In this document: piece after piece, positions 1 through 11,152 of the stretch
How positions within the stretch are numbered: the first letter of the stretch is position 1
How the letters are laid out: every line of letters begins with the position of its first letter
NCBI GenBank assembly: GCA_021186555.1
Contig: JAJKFL010000042.1
Span: 21,513,521 to 21,577,520 of the forward strand
Reading direction: 5' to 3'
Length of the DNA: 64,000 bases
DNA from: Reticulitermes speratus
Lineage: Eukaryota; Arthropoda; Insecta; Blattodea; Rhinotermitidae
Position numbers and translations under genes: made by a program
The notes under the pieces: generated by a model
The model's input: the letters and a program-made list of their open reading frames with translations, nothing else
What the model was told of the DNA's origin: nothing
The model's database searches: none

Positions 1-2394
1 AGACACTGTGCGGTTATATTGTTTCTACAACGACCAGAAGTACTCTTCGAGTGTAATCACAATGGCAGTTGGGACACATTTTCTCTAAAAGTAAACTAGA
101 GAGGGTGTATTAAACCATGTGAGCTTGTGTTATTACAACTGAAAGTTGCAGTTTTACCCAGGACATCAAGGCGAACTGGATTCTGCCATTCCTTTTTCTA
201 CAAAGTATAGACCAGTCAACACGGAGGATTTGTACCAGATGGTGACCAGGATATTCGACCAACAACATGGAGGGATGTCAACAATCTCAGGCAGAACTAC
301 GCAGTATGAGGAGAGTGAATTGGTTCTTGTATGCACTGATTCATTAACAATTCCTTTTTGGAAATGTTCCTATGCTACTTCTGTTCCCAATCCTATCTAA
401 TGAAGGTGGTAACAAAAATGCTGACAAGACCTAAAGATTTTATACAATCCCACGTTAAACCTGAATGTCCTTAGACGATTCCTTTTATCACACATGTGCA
501 GCAAAATTCCAGATTATGAGTTGAGTCATCAACAATTACATCAGATTTCTACGCATACACTACAGGACGAGTAAGGATACTCCAGTGAAAACATCGAAAG
601 GTAGGAAGCAGATAATTCATCTACATCCATCCACGAGCAGCAACTTATGAGAGAAGACACAAGTAACTAATCAGAACTTTGTTGGTGAAATAGAATTTTT
701 TTAAATTTTGAAGTAACAAGTGTTAAAGAAATTTAAAATTGTTGTTATTGTCAAAATTCATTGCATTTTGATTGGAAAACAGATTAGAAAAGTGTAGTGA
801 AGTGTTAAGAACATTGCACAACTGCAAGTGTAATATGTTTACATGAGAGTTCACTGACATTGATACAGAGAAGGAAGTGCTATGGTAACAGCTGATATGT
901 TGTACAGTCAATACCACAAACATTGACTTTAAAGACTTGAAGGAAGAAACTTTTGAAAGTTGAATAAAAGTAAAGCTTTTATTTGTGTAACATGTTAAAG
1001 GGTTTTATATTGTAAATGTTTATTGGTTTTTCAAGTGTATTTTGTGTTTGACCCTATCAATCTTCATTATGTTTCATTGACAACATGAAATGATGTGAGG
1101 ACACATCATAGACTGAGAGGGAGGTGATTTGTAATGAATATTGATAATATGGGGAAATATTTTTTGAATTGATTATGTTTAGTTAAGATGATTTTGCATA
1201 GAATTAATGAGAACCTATGTATTGCATATTAATGATGCAATTTTCCATTAAGTTGAATCATAGATTTGCAGTCCACCTGCAAGCAGAACAGATTTGTCAC
1301 GGGATTTGGGCCGTGTACAAAATATTCCTAGAACTGTAGATATGCAATAGAGTTCTGATTGGCAGTTAATAGTGCATAGCAACTGAAATGACAAGTTATA
1401 ATTGGTTAAGAGCGTGGAGAGAGGGTGAAAGTAGCCATCTTTGGGAGCGGTTTCGCAGGTATTATATAGGGGTGAAGACAATGGGAGAGCGTCTTTTGGC
1501 GTCAGTCTTTGGTCAGGAGCATTCGAAATTACAACCTTAGAAATTATTATGAACAAAGAAAGTTAGTTGTTTACTAACTGCAAAAGTGAAAAGTGGTGAT
1601 AAATAGAAAAGATCCACGAAACGTATTTGTTTGGAAACATTTAAATGAACACGTAAAAGGAGTTTAGGTCGTTTTTATTGAAAATGATAGAAAATGTTTG
1701 TTAACTGTGATGGTGAAACAACGGTTCAAATGGAAAGATAATAAGGCACATAAGTGAAACCGAGTGAAGTTTAACCAGCCAGAAATAAAAGTGTAATTTA
1801 TGAGTGCAAACAGGGTTGCTACTGCCAGAATTAAATTCAACAGATAAGTTGGTTACAATTATTTTACTTGGATTAATTTGGATACAAGGTATGTAAGAAC
1901 AGCCTATTATATGTAAGTAGAGAAGGAAACAAAATCATTTTAATATGGATATAATGTTAAAATGTAAGGAACAAAGTGTGTGAATCCAAAGTAAATACAG
2001 GGAATGTAACTTCAAGGGATTTATATTAGTTTACTGAAAGATTAATTTGAGTTTATTGAGATATTTGTAACTTTACAGGTAAAGTTAAATACTTGGAAAT
2101 TTAAGTAAAGAGTAGTATATTGATACTGAGGTAATTATTTGGGTTATTTTATTTGGACATTTAATTGGGGTTTTGGTTGTGTTTGATGTGTTTAAATTGT
2201 TTTGTTTTTATTAATAAATTTGCTTTGTTATTAGTGTTAAATTTGGTGTTGGTGTTTATTATATCCCAGATATACACAGGAGGATTAAAATTTCCAGTAC
2301 TGAGATACTGGATGGTGGCAGCCTTACCAACTGCAGTTTGCAGAACTGCTTAGCTACGTATACCAAACGGGCCCTGATCTCACTAGTGGGACTA
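1..2394. other. AT-rich stretch without a recognisable gene
   Basis: No protein family, exon with convincing splice sites, or repeat unit was recognised. An 84-codon open frame at 146-400 (+) has no recognised motif. The part from about 660 to 2,300 is very AT-rich and broken by stops in all frames. It may be intron or intergenic DNA left of the two minus-strand exons at 3.87-5.82 kb. Confidence 0.5.
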
Positions 2395-3312
2395 TTGAGT
2401 GACAGTGACCGTTACACTATGTTTGCCACCGTACAGACCGGCCTACAGAGGGCGGCGGAACAGCTATACTGGTCCGCCGGGGTATAGACCACTACGCTAT
2501 ACCCGTCCTCGGCCTGGCCCAGTTGGAGGCAACTGCCATACATGTCATGTTGGCTAGCGGACCGGTGGAAATCCTGGCGGCTTACATTTCGCCCTCCCGG
2601 CCCCTAATCGATGCGGATTTGTCTGCCTGCCTGAGCGGAGGGCTTCCCGTTCTATTGGCGGGGGACCTGAACGCCAAGCACGTGGACTGGAATTCGAGGC
2701 TAATCACGACAAGGGGCAGGCACCTGCGTGACTACGCCAACGATCATTCCTGTTTGGAGACACCCACCACTATCCCATATAACTCCTCTGCTACCCCTGA
2801 TGTCCTAGACATAGTAATCACTAAAAACCTTGTCATCCAAGTGTATCTGACAACGTGCTCTGTACTAAGCTCAGATCACTTGCCTGTACTGATCGACACG
2901 AGATGTCGATCATCCTTTCTTAACGTCCCGGACTTCAGAAGGACCGACTGGGTCAAATTCCAGGTCTGCCTGGAGGACAGCCTTCCGCCCACCCCGAAAC
3001 TGCTTAGCGGGGTGGAAATCGACACGTGTGTGGAGGAAGTATCCAGCGCTATCACTGAGGCACTAGCAGCGTCAGCCCCCAGGAGACGCCCTCGTGACGA
3101 CCCACGGCCTCCAATACTGGCACGTATTCAGGATGAAATACGCCTGAAAAACCGGTTGAGGAGACAGTGGCAAATCACTAGGGACCCTGCACTAAAAGCT
3201 GAGGTCAACCGCCTTCAGCGGTTGGTGACACACGAGCTTAACGAGTGACGGAATGAGCAGATCCCGAGGACCAATCGCTGTGGAAGATGACAAAGCAGGT
3301 GATGAGAGTATG
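2395..3312 (+). pseudogene. Jockey-type LINE ORF2 fragment: AP-like endonuclease domain
   Basis: This is a piece of a non-LTR retrotransposon ORF2 covering the endonuclease that nicks target DNA before reverse transcription. Translation upstream of 2,523 stays open and reads GGGTAILVRRGIDHY, then an AYISPSR strand, the LLAGDLNAKH motif (catalytic D/N), the ATPDVLDIV motif and SSDHLPV (catalytic D-H), which are the typical late motifs of the EEP fold. It is followed by the basic linker that precedes the RT. A stop at 3,246 is followed in another frame by EDQSLWKMTK, the next conserved linker piece, so a frameshift is present. The first endonuclease motifs (5' side) and the entire RT are missing. 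GC content is clearly higher than that of the flanks. It matches in type, but does not overlap, the LINE at 43.6-46.9 kb, which lacks exactly this domain. Confidence 0.88.
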
Positions 3313-3873
3313 CAGCATGTTTCTTATGTTATATCAGGAAACAGAGTAATAAGAAATCTTCAACACTTGCTCATACAGAGACCATCCTCCTTGTTCATAC
3401 TTCTGGGACAGAACTCCATCTCTACAACCTCTCTCACTATACAGTAATCTATCTAGATTTAGTGTAAAGCCCTGCCATTCTTTACCCTGTCCCTAAATCA
3501 GCATCAGCTTGTTCATGTACACTGATGGCAGAGGCAATATACAGTATTCTTCTAAAACACTAATATATGTATCTATATAATTACATGATGTCACATTCTA
3601 GAAGACAGCAATGTTTGTAATAGTTGCTGTAAGAACCTCAAAACTTCTATATTTGTTTTGGTGTCAGGTTCCCACGCTTTAAAACCACCTTTATTAATAC
3701 ATTTGTATGTCTTACTCTGTTGTGCAATCTTTCTCCTTCTGAGAACTAAACAATAAAAGTAATGACTAGTGAAATAAAACATTTTGCACTTTTTTAAGAC
3801 AACCTCATTAGGAATTCAGGATGGTGATGGTAACGGGATGTTCAAAAACATTTCTGAAAATGAATTCACTTAC
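3313..3873. other. Noncoding stretch
   Basis: Nothing recognised. Probably intron or downstream DNA of the minus-strand gene whose exon begins just to the right. Confidence 0.4.
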
Positions 3874-4046
3874 CGTTTAATATTGTTGGGGGTAATACAG
3901 GTGTCATCACAAGGGGTCTCCTCCTTTTTGTAAGCTGTTTTCAAATATTGTATCATAAGCTTTTGTGTGGCTTTGTTATCTACTTTATAAATATATCCCA
4001 ATCTGTAGCAGCCTTGGTAAACATGTTCCAGTGTCACAATTTGAGT
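3874..4046 (-). CDS. Internal exon of an unidentified extracellular-type (possibly IL-17-receptor-like) protein
   Basis: On the minus strand a T-rich acceptor ending in CAG (just above 4,046) opens a 57-codon frame, closed by a strong donor GTAAGTG (below 3,874). The frame starts TQIVTLEHVYQGC and ends DDTCITPNNIKR, with three cysteines. The other two frames contain stops. The exon starts in phase 0, which fits the phase-0 donor of the exon at 5,580-5,821, so the two probably splice together. It ends with two bases of a codon, and the next exon was not found in the window. The composition (Cys, Tyr, Asn, charged loops) suggests a secreted or receptor ectodomain. The link to IL-17 receptors rests only on strand and the nearby SEFIR gene, so the family name is tentative. 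Confidence 0.62.
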
Positions 4047-4115
4047 CTGAAAAAATGCAGTACTCTACTAACAGAAACAACAAGGCAAATGTATTAAATA
4101 TCATACCACAGAGGC

Positions 4116-4405
4116 AAGGTCCGGGATAGCGTAGTTGGTATAGCAACTCGCTACGGGCTGGACGGTCTGGGGATCAAATCCCGGTGGGGGCGAGATTTTT
4201 CACAGCTGTCCAGACCGGCCCTGGGGTCCACCCAGTCTCCTGTACAATGGGTACCGAGTCTCTTTCCCGGGGGTAAAGCGGCTGGGGCGTGGAGTTAACT
4301 ACCCACCCCCATCTAGTGTCAGGGTTAAAGAAAGAGTAGAGCTACACCTCTACTCCCCCTCTGGGCCTTCATGGCCTGTTCTAGGGAGAACTTTACCTCT
4401 ACCTT
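4116..4405 (+). mobile_element. tRNA-derived SINE (family A) with 12-bp target duplication
   Basis: The 5' end carries a pol III A box (GATAGCGTAGTTGGTATAGC) and a B box (GGATCAAATCCC), followed by a long unrelated body and a tail of ACCTTTACCTCTA-like repeats. A 12-bp direct repeat, TACCACAGAGGC, flanks it at 4,104-4,115 and 4,406-4,417, as expected for L1/RTE-type target-primed insertion. Related copies in minus orientation lie at 30.2 and 26.6 kb. Confidence 0.9.
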
Positions 4406-4504
4406 TACCACAGAGGCTTAAATTGATAGAGCTGATTGTCCTTGAATTTCAAGGGCAAGGAATAATTCCTTGGTGAGGAATTTTGCTGTCAGTTGCACAA
4501 ATCT

Positions 4505-4662
4505 TATAGCATCAAACAGTAAGATTACACTATCATTCATGCAAAGTATATAGCATCAAACAGTAAGATTATGCTATCAGCAACCCAATGTATATAGCAT
4601 CAACAAGTAATATTATGCTACCAGTAACACAAAGCATATAGCACCAAACCATGAGATTCTTA
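4505..4662. repeat. Tandem repeat, about 44-bp unit, roughly 3.6 copies
   Basis: The phrase TATAGCATCAAACAGTAAG recurs with small changes at 4,505, 4,549, 4,593 and 4,637, giving a constant 44-bp period. It lies in the presumed intron between the exons at 3.9 and 5.6 kb. Confidence 0.85.
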
Positions 4663-5579
4663 CTGAACAACGAATCGGACAGGATGTGAAAAGAAGCAAT
4701 TATAGCCTAATTCAAGGTATTATCACAACATCTACCGGCAGAGAATGAGGAATACCACAAAAGTACCTCAGTCAGGATAGGATTTGATAAGCTACGATAG
4801 GGTAAGATAGGATTTGAAAATAATATAAAGAAGGAGTGCTATCAGCTTGACTGTCACATTCTGCAGAATAACAAAGTAATATCAGTATATCTTAAAATAT
4901 AGAGAAAGAAAATGATGACTTTCCAGTAGCTGCTTGGAAACTGTACAAACCAGTAGAATCTGGGAGGTGGGGTGAAGGTTTAGGAGGTGAGCACTGCTTC
5001 TCCCAGGCAGCAGAGACCAACAGGCAGTAAAATGAATATTTTAAATGCAAAATTTTATTTTCTGTCTCAACAAATTGTAAATTACTGAGCCAAATAAAAA
5101 AATCGTCAAATAAATGTGCTCTTTTTTTAAGTTCATAACTTCTTGCAGGGGGATGCCACTGAAATTACTCACTGTAGGCGACAAAAAGCCTAATGATGTC
5201 ATTGATAAAACCACTACAATTCCATGTTTTGTCAGAATTCCGAGATAAAATTTCCAAACTTTATCTGATAATTCTCAAACATGTAGACATTTTTTTTTTT
5301 TAAGAATGTGTTTAATTTTTTCTGCATGTGCCATCTATAACACAGCTGTAGTGCAATGTTTGGTTTTGTCAGTCTGCTGTTACCTTGGCACTAAGTTCAG
5401 CCATTTGGATGTTTAGGAGACCTTTCAGTTAGATAGCAGCACTAGTAGGAAGCATTTATTCCTACATATTACCTGGAATTTTACAACATAACTAGGCAAT
5501 TGTTAAATAAAGTAAACCATTTGTAAGAGCTACCTGTTAAAGCAATGTGTGTACTTACTTAAATGAAAATAATACTTAC
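4663..5579. other. Presumed intron sequence
   Basis: Lies between the two in-phase minus-strand exons. AT-rich, with a T tract near 5,290. No gene or element recognised. Confidence 0.4.
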
Positions 5580-5821
5580 CTTTCCACAACTCTCAACTGT
5601 TTCACCATATCTGATAAAGACAGTTCTTTCTGCTAAATGCCCATTGCCTCTGAAAAGTTTCCTTTTACAATTTGTCTCATTCAGCCTCTCATCCACTTCA
5701 AATCTGAATTCATAACTGCTCACATTGCAGGATTTACTTAGCACGTTGAATTCCACTACTACTGTACCAGCATCTGAGTCATTTACATACATTGCAGGGA
5801 CCACTTGACAAGATTCACTGT
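5580..5821 (-). CDS. Internal exon, extracellular-type domain (possibly IL-17-receptor-like)
   Basis: The minus strand has an acceptor (TTTTAACAG, above 5,821) and a donor GTAAGTATT (below 5,580). Between them an 80-codon frame is open: SESCQVVPAMYVNDSDAG, then a beta-rich stretch with FNVLSKSCN, YEFRFEVDER and NETNCKRK, ending ETVESCGK. Four cysteines, two N-glycosylation sequons (NVS, NET; a third at NDS) and alternating hydrophobic residues suggest a fibronectin-III-like receptor ectodomain. It starts with two bases of a split codon and ends in phase 0, matching the exon at 3,874-4,046. It lies 3' of the SEFIR gene's stop codon (52,796) on the same strand, so it must belong to a different gene. 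The identity as an IL-17-receptor relative is inference. Confidence 0.68.
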
Positions 5822-5973
5822 CTGTTAAAATTAAAAAGTGATATTAATAAAAAATTGTGTGCATAATCAGAAAAAAACAGAGTTTTTATGACATTCATAT
5901 GTGTGGAGTAATGTCTACATACCACAAGAATCATTCATGGTCTACATGTGTTTATGTTTTCTAAAGGGCTTAC

Positions 5974-6439
5974 TGCATCATTCTGCCTCCACTGTTACTT
6001 CTTGTGCTGTTCAGGGACATATATCTCATTTATGATGAAGTGCATCATTCTGCCTCCACTGTTACTTCTTGTGCTGTTCACGGACATATGTCTCATTTAT
6101 GACGAAGTGCATCATTCTGCTTCCACTTTACTTCTTGTGCTGTTCAGGGACGTATGTCTCATTTATGATGAAGTGCATCATTCTGCTTCTACTTTACTTC
6201 TTGTGCTGTTCAGGGACATATGTCTCATTTATGACGAAGTGCATCATTCTGCTTCCACTTTACTTCTTGTGCTGTTCAGGGACATATGTCTCATTTGTGA
6301 TGAAGTGCATCATTCTGCTTCCACTTTACTTCTTGTGCTGTTCAGGGACATATGTCTCATTTATGATGAAGTGCATCATTCTGCCTCCACTGTTACTTCT
6401 TGTGCTGTTCAGAGACGTATGTCTCATTTATGACAAAGT
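5974..6439. repeat. Minisatellite, 66-67-bp unit, 7 copies
   Basis: Units start with TGCATCATTCTG at 5,974, 6,041, 6,108, 6,174, 6,240, 6,306 and 6,372. Some copies have CACTGTTAC and others CACTTTAC, so the length varies by one base and the reading frame drifts. The two overlapping plus-strand open frames here are a by-product of the repeat, not a gene. Confidence 0.95.
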
Positions 6440-6539
6440 GCTCCAATCCCTGCAGCACACAGTTCTTTGGAAGAAGCAACTAAGAACATGAGCCATGACA
6501 TCACCATTAACATTTTGTAAATTGCAGCCTCCTCTGGTC

Positions 6540-6760
6540 AACAGTGACCCAAAGATGTGACAATCACAAGGATTATAGAATACTGTCTTATGTATTCCCA
6601 TCCCATTTGTAAGAGAGTCTTAACAATGCCTGAACCAGGACAAGTGCTGTCATGCAACAAGATCACAGCTTTTGACAGCATTCCATGCCAGTGTGTGTGG
6701 CCCATGGCCTGCTTCACAGCCATGTAGACTGCTGTTAGTTGTGTTCTGAGTGCGACTCCA
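6540..6760 (-). pseudogene. Remnant of a mariner-type transposase
   Basis: Within a minus-strand open stretch the segment SKAVILLHDSTCPGSG...KTLLQMGWEYIRQYS resembles the second catalytic region of mariner transposases (usual form ILLHDNARPH followed by a GW(D/E)-containing helix). The Asp is kept but the rest is degraded and the downstream SPDLAP block is absent. No terminal repeats were found. Confidence 0.5.
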
Positions 6761-7539
6761 TGTTCAGGAAACAGAAATGGATTAAGTACTGTCAGTCCTG
6801 AACATGTTTCTACTTTGATTCTTACTCTGATACAATATCCATGCTTTATCATACACATACATGACTGCTTCATAAATTTCTCTTTCCAGTCATACATGTG
6901 CACATGCTAAAATATGTCTGCTTTTGAATGAACAGGCTACCTTCATGAACTTCAGAAGCTGGTGACTGATGCTGCTATTTCAATAACTGTGTCACACAAG
7001 ACAATGCAAAAAACGAGTACTAACTGAATCACAGAAGTGACTGTACATTAATTTGTACCACTGAAGTATCATTATTTTTTAACATAATCTCGGAGTACAA
7101 TGATGTACTTATCCCATCTTGGCAGAACCCATGTCTCGCTGAGACATGCACAAGGACAACTTTACCTTTACCTTGACATACATTATGTTTCCGTCTGTGT
7201 TTTCCACTAGACCCATCTCTTTCTAGCTCCCAAATAAGCTTTCATTTCTTCCCTTTATGTTACTTATATTTTCACCTAATGAATTAACATCAGCACAGAC
7301 AAGCATCAGAAGTGTTCTATTCAGTTGCAACCTCTTCTGATCACTTTTAACTTTTGTAATGATAAATTCGAAGATAGGTTCATAGACGTGAGCAATACAA
7401 AATTTACATATGCACTTCAAATCATTCCACTTACAAAACCTTCAAGTGACACTCTGTTATTAAGTTTCTTCTTACCTTGACTTTCATGTGGCCTACAACT
7501 TTTCATTGTATACTCTTCCTAAAACAAATAACAAATGTA

Positions 7540-7572
<33 letters not shown>

Positions 7573-7989
7573 TAATAATTATCAAAATTATCATAATTAG
7601 CAAAATTAAGTACATTATGAACTTGATGACAATAAAAATATCAATTTACTGTACCACTGTAGCAAATCAACTTGAGAATTCAAAGAAATAAAAGAAATTC
7701 TGTGAAGAATTATGCCTACAGTCATTTACATAACCCTGAATACAAAACCAGACACAAGAATAAAAGGAGCCTCTGTTGACAGACTACTCTGATAGAGGCA
7801 GGTCATATTAATAAACAATCTCTTATTTCCTTGTTACATTAAAAATTCATTTTATTTACAGATATGGATAATTGTCATTTTTCACATAATTAGTATAAGT
7901 ATGGTTTCTTTCTTCATTCTGACAATCTTCATCTAAAAACTGCCTATTTTGGGACCGTAATTTCAAAGTCAATTAATAAATGTGAAATT
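6761..7989. other. Noncoding stretch with a short (AGT)n microsatellite
   Basis: No gene was recognised. A microsatellite of AGT units lies at about 7,539-7,571. The rest is AT-rich and shows nothing further. Confidence 0.45.
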
Positions 7990-8735
7990 GGTGGCTGTAC
8001 AGAGTGGCCACATCTTCCAAAACTTTTACGGTGATGAATGACGCCAATTTTGTACTTATTCGAAATTAAAATATATTTTCTTTCACAAAGTTTTAAAAAT
8101 CGATGTTACCCTTTTACTGTGGACAATGTGGCCACTGGATTAAGCTGGCTACGCTCTGCCATCTAGTGCCACAGCCTAAAACACATGGCCCCTATATGCC
8201 TTCAGGAATATTCGTTCAGTGGAGGGGAAACTCCCCTCTTTTGCAAAAAATCCTGGATCAAGGTGCACGTTTTTCTGTGCACAGATCAAAGCTTCTTCCA
8301 GTAAGAAGCTTTGGATTGAGAACCCAAAGACTGCCAGACCACGCAGTTGTGTTCAGCCCACATAATTACGCATTCTTTGACAAAAGTGAAGGAAAGACAT
8401 AAGCCTATAGTGGAGACCCTGCTCATCTGTATGCTGGAATGTTTCATCATCAAAATTCCTCCAGACATGGTTGATGAAGTTTTGTATTGGAGGCCTTATG
8501 TTGCCATGTGAATTTGGACAATCTTTTGGGGCTTGTAGGTGGGTGCAAGGCATACTCCGAAAAATTAATCTGAATTATCTGCTTCACGTCATCACCAAGA
8601 TACAGGCAGACAAAATACCATTGTCCACGGGTTTGCAACCATCTCTGCACCTCTGTTGCTGCCTTGCATGGTTCCACGTGTTTGTTATGGGTAAGAGGTA
8701 CTGTCTGAGAGACAGAGGCTGAATATGCCAACAAT
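7990..8735 (-). pseudogene. Probable decayed Tc1/mariner-superfamily element, 3' part
   Basis: On the minus strand the translation (in two frames) reads ALHPPTSPK...QNFINHVWRNFDD, resembling the C-terminal segment of insect transposases of the QHDGAPPHY type (usual form VYxPP...VWxEFDYRxDVCR). Further along the minus strand, at about 8,000, is GTGGCCACTCTGTAC, like the terminal bases of such elements. No catalytic motif remains, so the call is tentative. Confidence 0.4.
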
Positions 8736-8834
8736 CTGTATGTGCTGTCATAAGTAACATGAGTAGGCAGGTGATAATTTATTCAGTGGTAGAAATGAGA
8801 TTTCAAGAAGTGACTGAACATGCATTATGTAATC

Positions 8835-9090
8835 TTTCTTTCTTTCTCTCTCTCTCAGTCTGACCTCTTCTACCTACTCATTTTATGTGTAGAAGGTTAT
8901 TGTTGCACCTGATCAAAAAAATGACACACACACACACACACAAACTCGATAGGACTCCTCTGGACGAGGGATCGGCCCATTGCAGAGACCTCTACCTGAC
9001 AACACACAACACTCACACTCCATGCCCCCGGCGGGCGAGCGAGCGGCCTCAGACTTACGCCTTAGATCGCGCGGCCACTGGGATCAGCCC
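8835..9090 (-). mobile_element. tRNA-derived SINE (family B) with 10-bp target duplication
   Basis: The reverse strand carries a tRNA-like head, then a body matching the SINE copies at 31.8 and 35.7 kb (CAGGTAGAGGTCTCTGC, GGAGTCCT...GAGTTTG, AGAAGAGGTCAGACT), ending in a GA-rich simple tail. TTATGTAATC flanks it at 8,825-8,834 and 9,091-9,100. The B-box part is partly lost compared with the later copies. A (CA)n run lies inside at about 8,925-8,941. Confidence 0.85.
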
Positions 9091-9322
9091 TTATGTAATC
9101 AATGGAAGAAATTTCAGCTGTGGAAAGGTGACACTAACACAGCATAATGAAGAGGCGTTTATATCTAACAATTTCGAAAATGTAGGCACAGCATAACAAT
9201 TATGGCGCGTCCCCTCTCTTTTATTTAATTACTGCAAAAACTGTAAGGCTTCCGAGAAAAGCATGAGCACGGAATATGTGATTATTTTCTTCTTCACGAA
9301 ACTTTTATTTGGAAGGTCTTTA

Positions 9323-10222
9323 GCAAGTTGCACGTCAGTTACGCTACAGACGCACATAGAAACGTGCGCAAGTTGCACGTCAGTTACGCTACAGACGCAC
9401 ATAGAAACGTGCGCAAGTAGCACGCCAGTTACGCTACAGACGCACATAGAAACATGCGCAAGTTGCACGTCAGTTACGCTACAGACGCACATAGAAACGT
9501 GCGCAAGTTGCACGTCAGTTACGCTACAGACGCACATAGAAACGTGCGCAAGTTGCACGTCAGTTACGCTACAGACGCACATAGAAACGTGCGCAAGTTG
9601 CGCGTCAGTTACGCTACAGACGCACATAGAAACGTGCGCAAGTTGCACGTCAGTTACGCTACAGACGCACATAGAAACGTGCGCAAGTTGCACGCCAGTT
9701 ACGCTACAGACGCACATAGAAACGTGCGCAAGTTGCACGTCAGTTACGCTACAGACGCACATAGAAACGTGCGCAAGTTGCACGTCAGTTACGCTACAGA
9801 CGCACATAGAAACGTGCGCAAGTTGCACGTCAGTTACGCTACAGACGCACATAGAAACGTGCGCAAGTTGCGCGTCAGTTACGCTACAGACGCACATAGA
9901 AACGTGCGCAAGTTGCACGTCAGTTACGCTACAGACGCACATAGAAACGTGCGCAAGTTGCACGTCAGTTACGCTACAGACGCACATAGAAACGTGCGCA
10001 AGTTGCACGTCAGTTACGCTACAGACGCACATAGAAACGTGCGCAAGTTGCGCGTCAGTTACGCTACAGACGCACATAGAAACGTGCGCAAGTTGCGCGT
10101 CAGTTACGCTACAGACGCACATAGAAACGTGCGCAAGTTGCACGTCAGTTACGCTACAGACGCACATAGAAACGTGCGCAAGTTGCACGTCAGTTACGCT
10201 ACAGACGCACATAGAAACCTGC
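9323..10222. repeat. Minisatellite, 45-bp unit, 20 copies
   Basis: Exactly 45-bp units start GCAAGTTGCACGTCAGTTAC; the array is about 900 bp with only a few point variants (GCACG/GCGCG, GTCAG/GCCAG). Because 45 is divisible by three, two plus frames and one minus frame stay open through the array (292-327 codons). These are repeat artefacts: the 15-residue periodic peptides have no known counterpart and flanking coding signals are missing. Each unit junction contains a short inverted repeat, ACGTGC...GCACGT, able to form small hairpins. Confidence 0.97.
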
Positions 10223-10439
10223 GCGTCTGCACTTTAAGTTCCAATTATTTTTGTCTGATTGTAACAAAAATTTGGATGGGTCAGCAAATTAAACTTTCCC
10301 CTGTAATTTTTAACAAAAACTTGATCCAGTAGTTTCTTGAATATTTTCTTGCCTACAGACAGATGAACACAGCTGCTATAATATACGCACTCCGCACGGG
10401 CGTGAACACACTTAAAAGTTTGTTAATAAATAGCGTTAC

Positions 10440-10600
10440 TTTTCAGTTTTTTTAAACCAACGAATGCATTTTTTTTTATTTCTGTTCAATTCACCCTATA
10501 CATGTTTCGGCCGTGACTCGGCCATCATCAGGGGTACATATGTAGGGTGAATTGAACAGAAATAAAAAAGTGCATTCGTTGGTTAAACAAAACTGAAAAT
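10440..10600. repeat. Foldback repeat surrounding a hammerhead motif
   Basis: Left arm about 10,440-10,504 and right arm about 10,537-10,600 are near-perfect inverted copies (AACCAACGAATGCA ... TGCATTCGTTGGTT and CTGTTCAATTCACCCTA ... TAGGGTGAATTGAACAG). The centre holds a minus-strand hammerhead core. The terminal phrase TGCATTCGTTGGTT recurs beside the other hammerhead loci in this window. Confidence 0.9.
10492..10536 (-). ncRNA. Type-I hammerhead ribozyme motif
   Basis: Minus-strand order: stem I (UACCC), CUGAUGA core, stem II hairpin (GGCCG...CGGCC), GAAA, short stem III around CAUG, UA cleavage site, stem I partner (GGGUG). All core bases are present; stem III has one mismatch. About 25 nt past the predicted cleavage site lies the box TGCATTCGTTGGTT. 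Small type-I hammerheads with very short stem III are established for Penelope-like elements and related retroelements; assignment here is from the motif alone. Confidence 0.75.
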
Positions 10601-11061
10601 TCATGTCAAGTTGCGCGGAGAACATAACGTAAAATTAATAAATAGCGTTAAGTCTGATCATTACTATTGCCCATATTGGCAGAAAATTCTTGTAATCATT
10701 ATACAGCGGCACTGATGAAGGCTCCAAAGAGCCAAAAATGCAAATATTGTGGTGTACGAAACTTATGATAAAAGGCTTAATTTGATGTTTTTACATCCAC
10801 GTAATTGATAATTACAGGTGCTTCACACAGATACTGTTTATTCACTGTTTTCCTGTTGTTACTTGACCAACATACTCACACGAGGATACTGTGTGAAGTC
10901 ACAATTCGTACATTCGTGCTGTGATAACACAACAACAGTCACGAACACAACAATCCACACCGTCATGACTGGAGGGCTCCTCTCACACTATGGACACATT
11001 ATCTCCATTCTGCACACTGCTGCCCAGGCACACCGGCAACTGAAAAAAGTTCATTAATTAT

Positions 11062-11152
11062 CTGCAGAGAAGAGTCCTTAAGGAGAAGCTAATAGTCCTC
11101 CAGCGAGTCGAGAAAAATTCCCCACCTAGTACGGAAACCGAAGAAATATTAT
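11062..11152 (-). mobile_element. Fragment of an RTE-like LINE 3' end
   Basis: Diverged copy of the LINE 3' segment seen more clearly at 22,250-22,330 (AGAAGCTAA...GTCCTC, AATTCCCC, then a GGAACCCGAAG-like phrase). No coding content. Confidence 0.6.

Noticed and set aside
4125-4200. Functional tRNA gene
   Set aside because: A and B boxes are there, but the cloverleaf arms do not close and the sequence continues into a SINE body with a target duplication.
5948-6491. Two overlapping hydrophobic frames as membrane proteins
   Set aside because: They translate a 66-67-bp minisatellite, with frame drift between units.
9323-10222. CRISPR-like array
   Set aside because: Units are contiguous with no variable spacers; it is a eukaryotic minisatellite.
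9229-10332. Three long open frames (292-327 codons) as genes
   Set aside because: They exist only because the 45-bp repeat unit is a multiple of three and lacks stops; no family match and all three overlap.
10705-10760. Hammerhead at CTGATGAAGGCTCCAAAGAG
   Set aside because: Core start and stem II are good, but GAAA is AAAA and no stem I partner is visible; at best a decayed copy.
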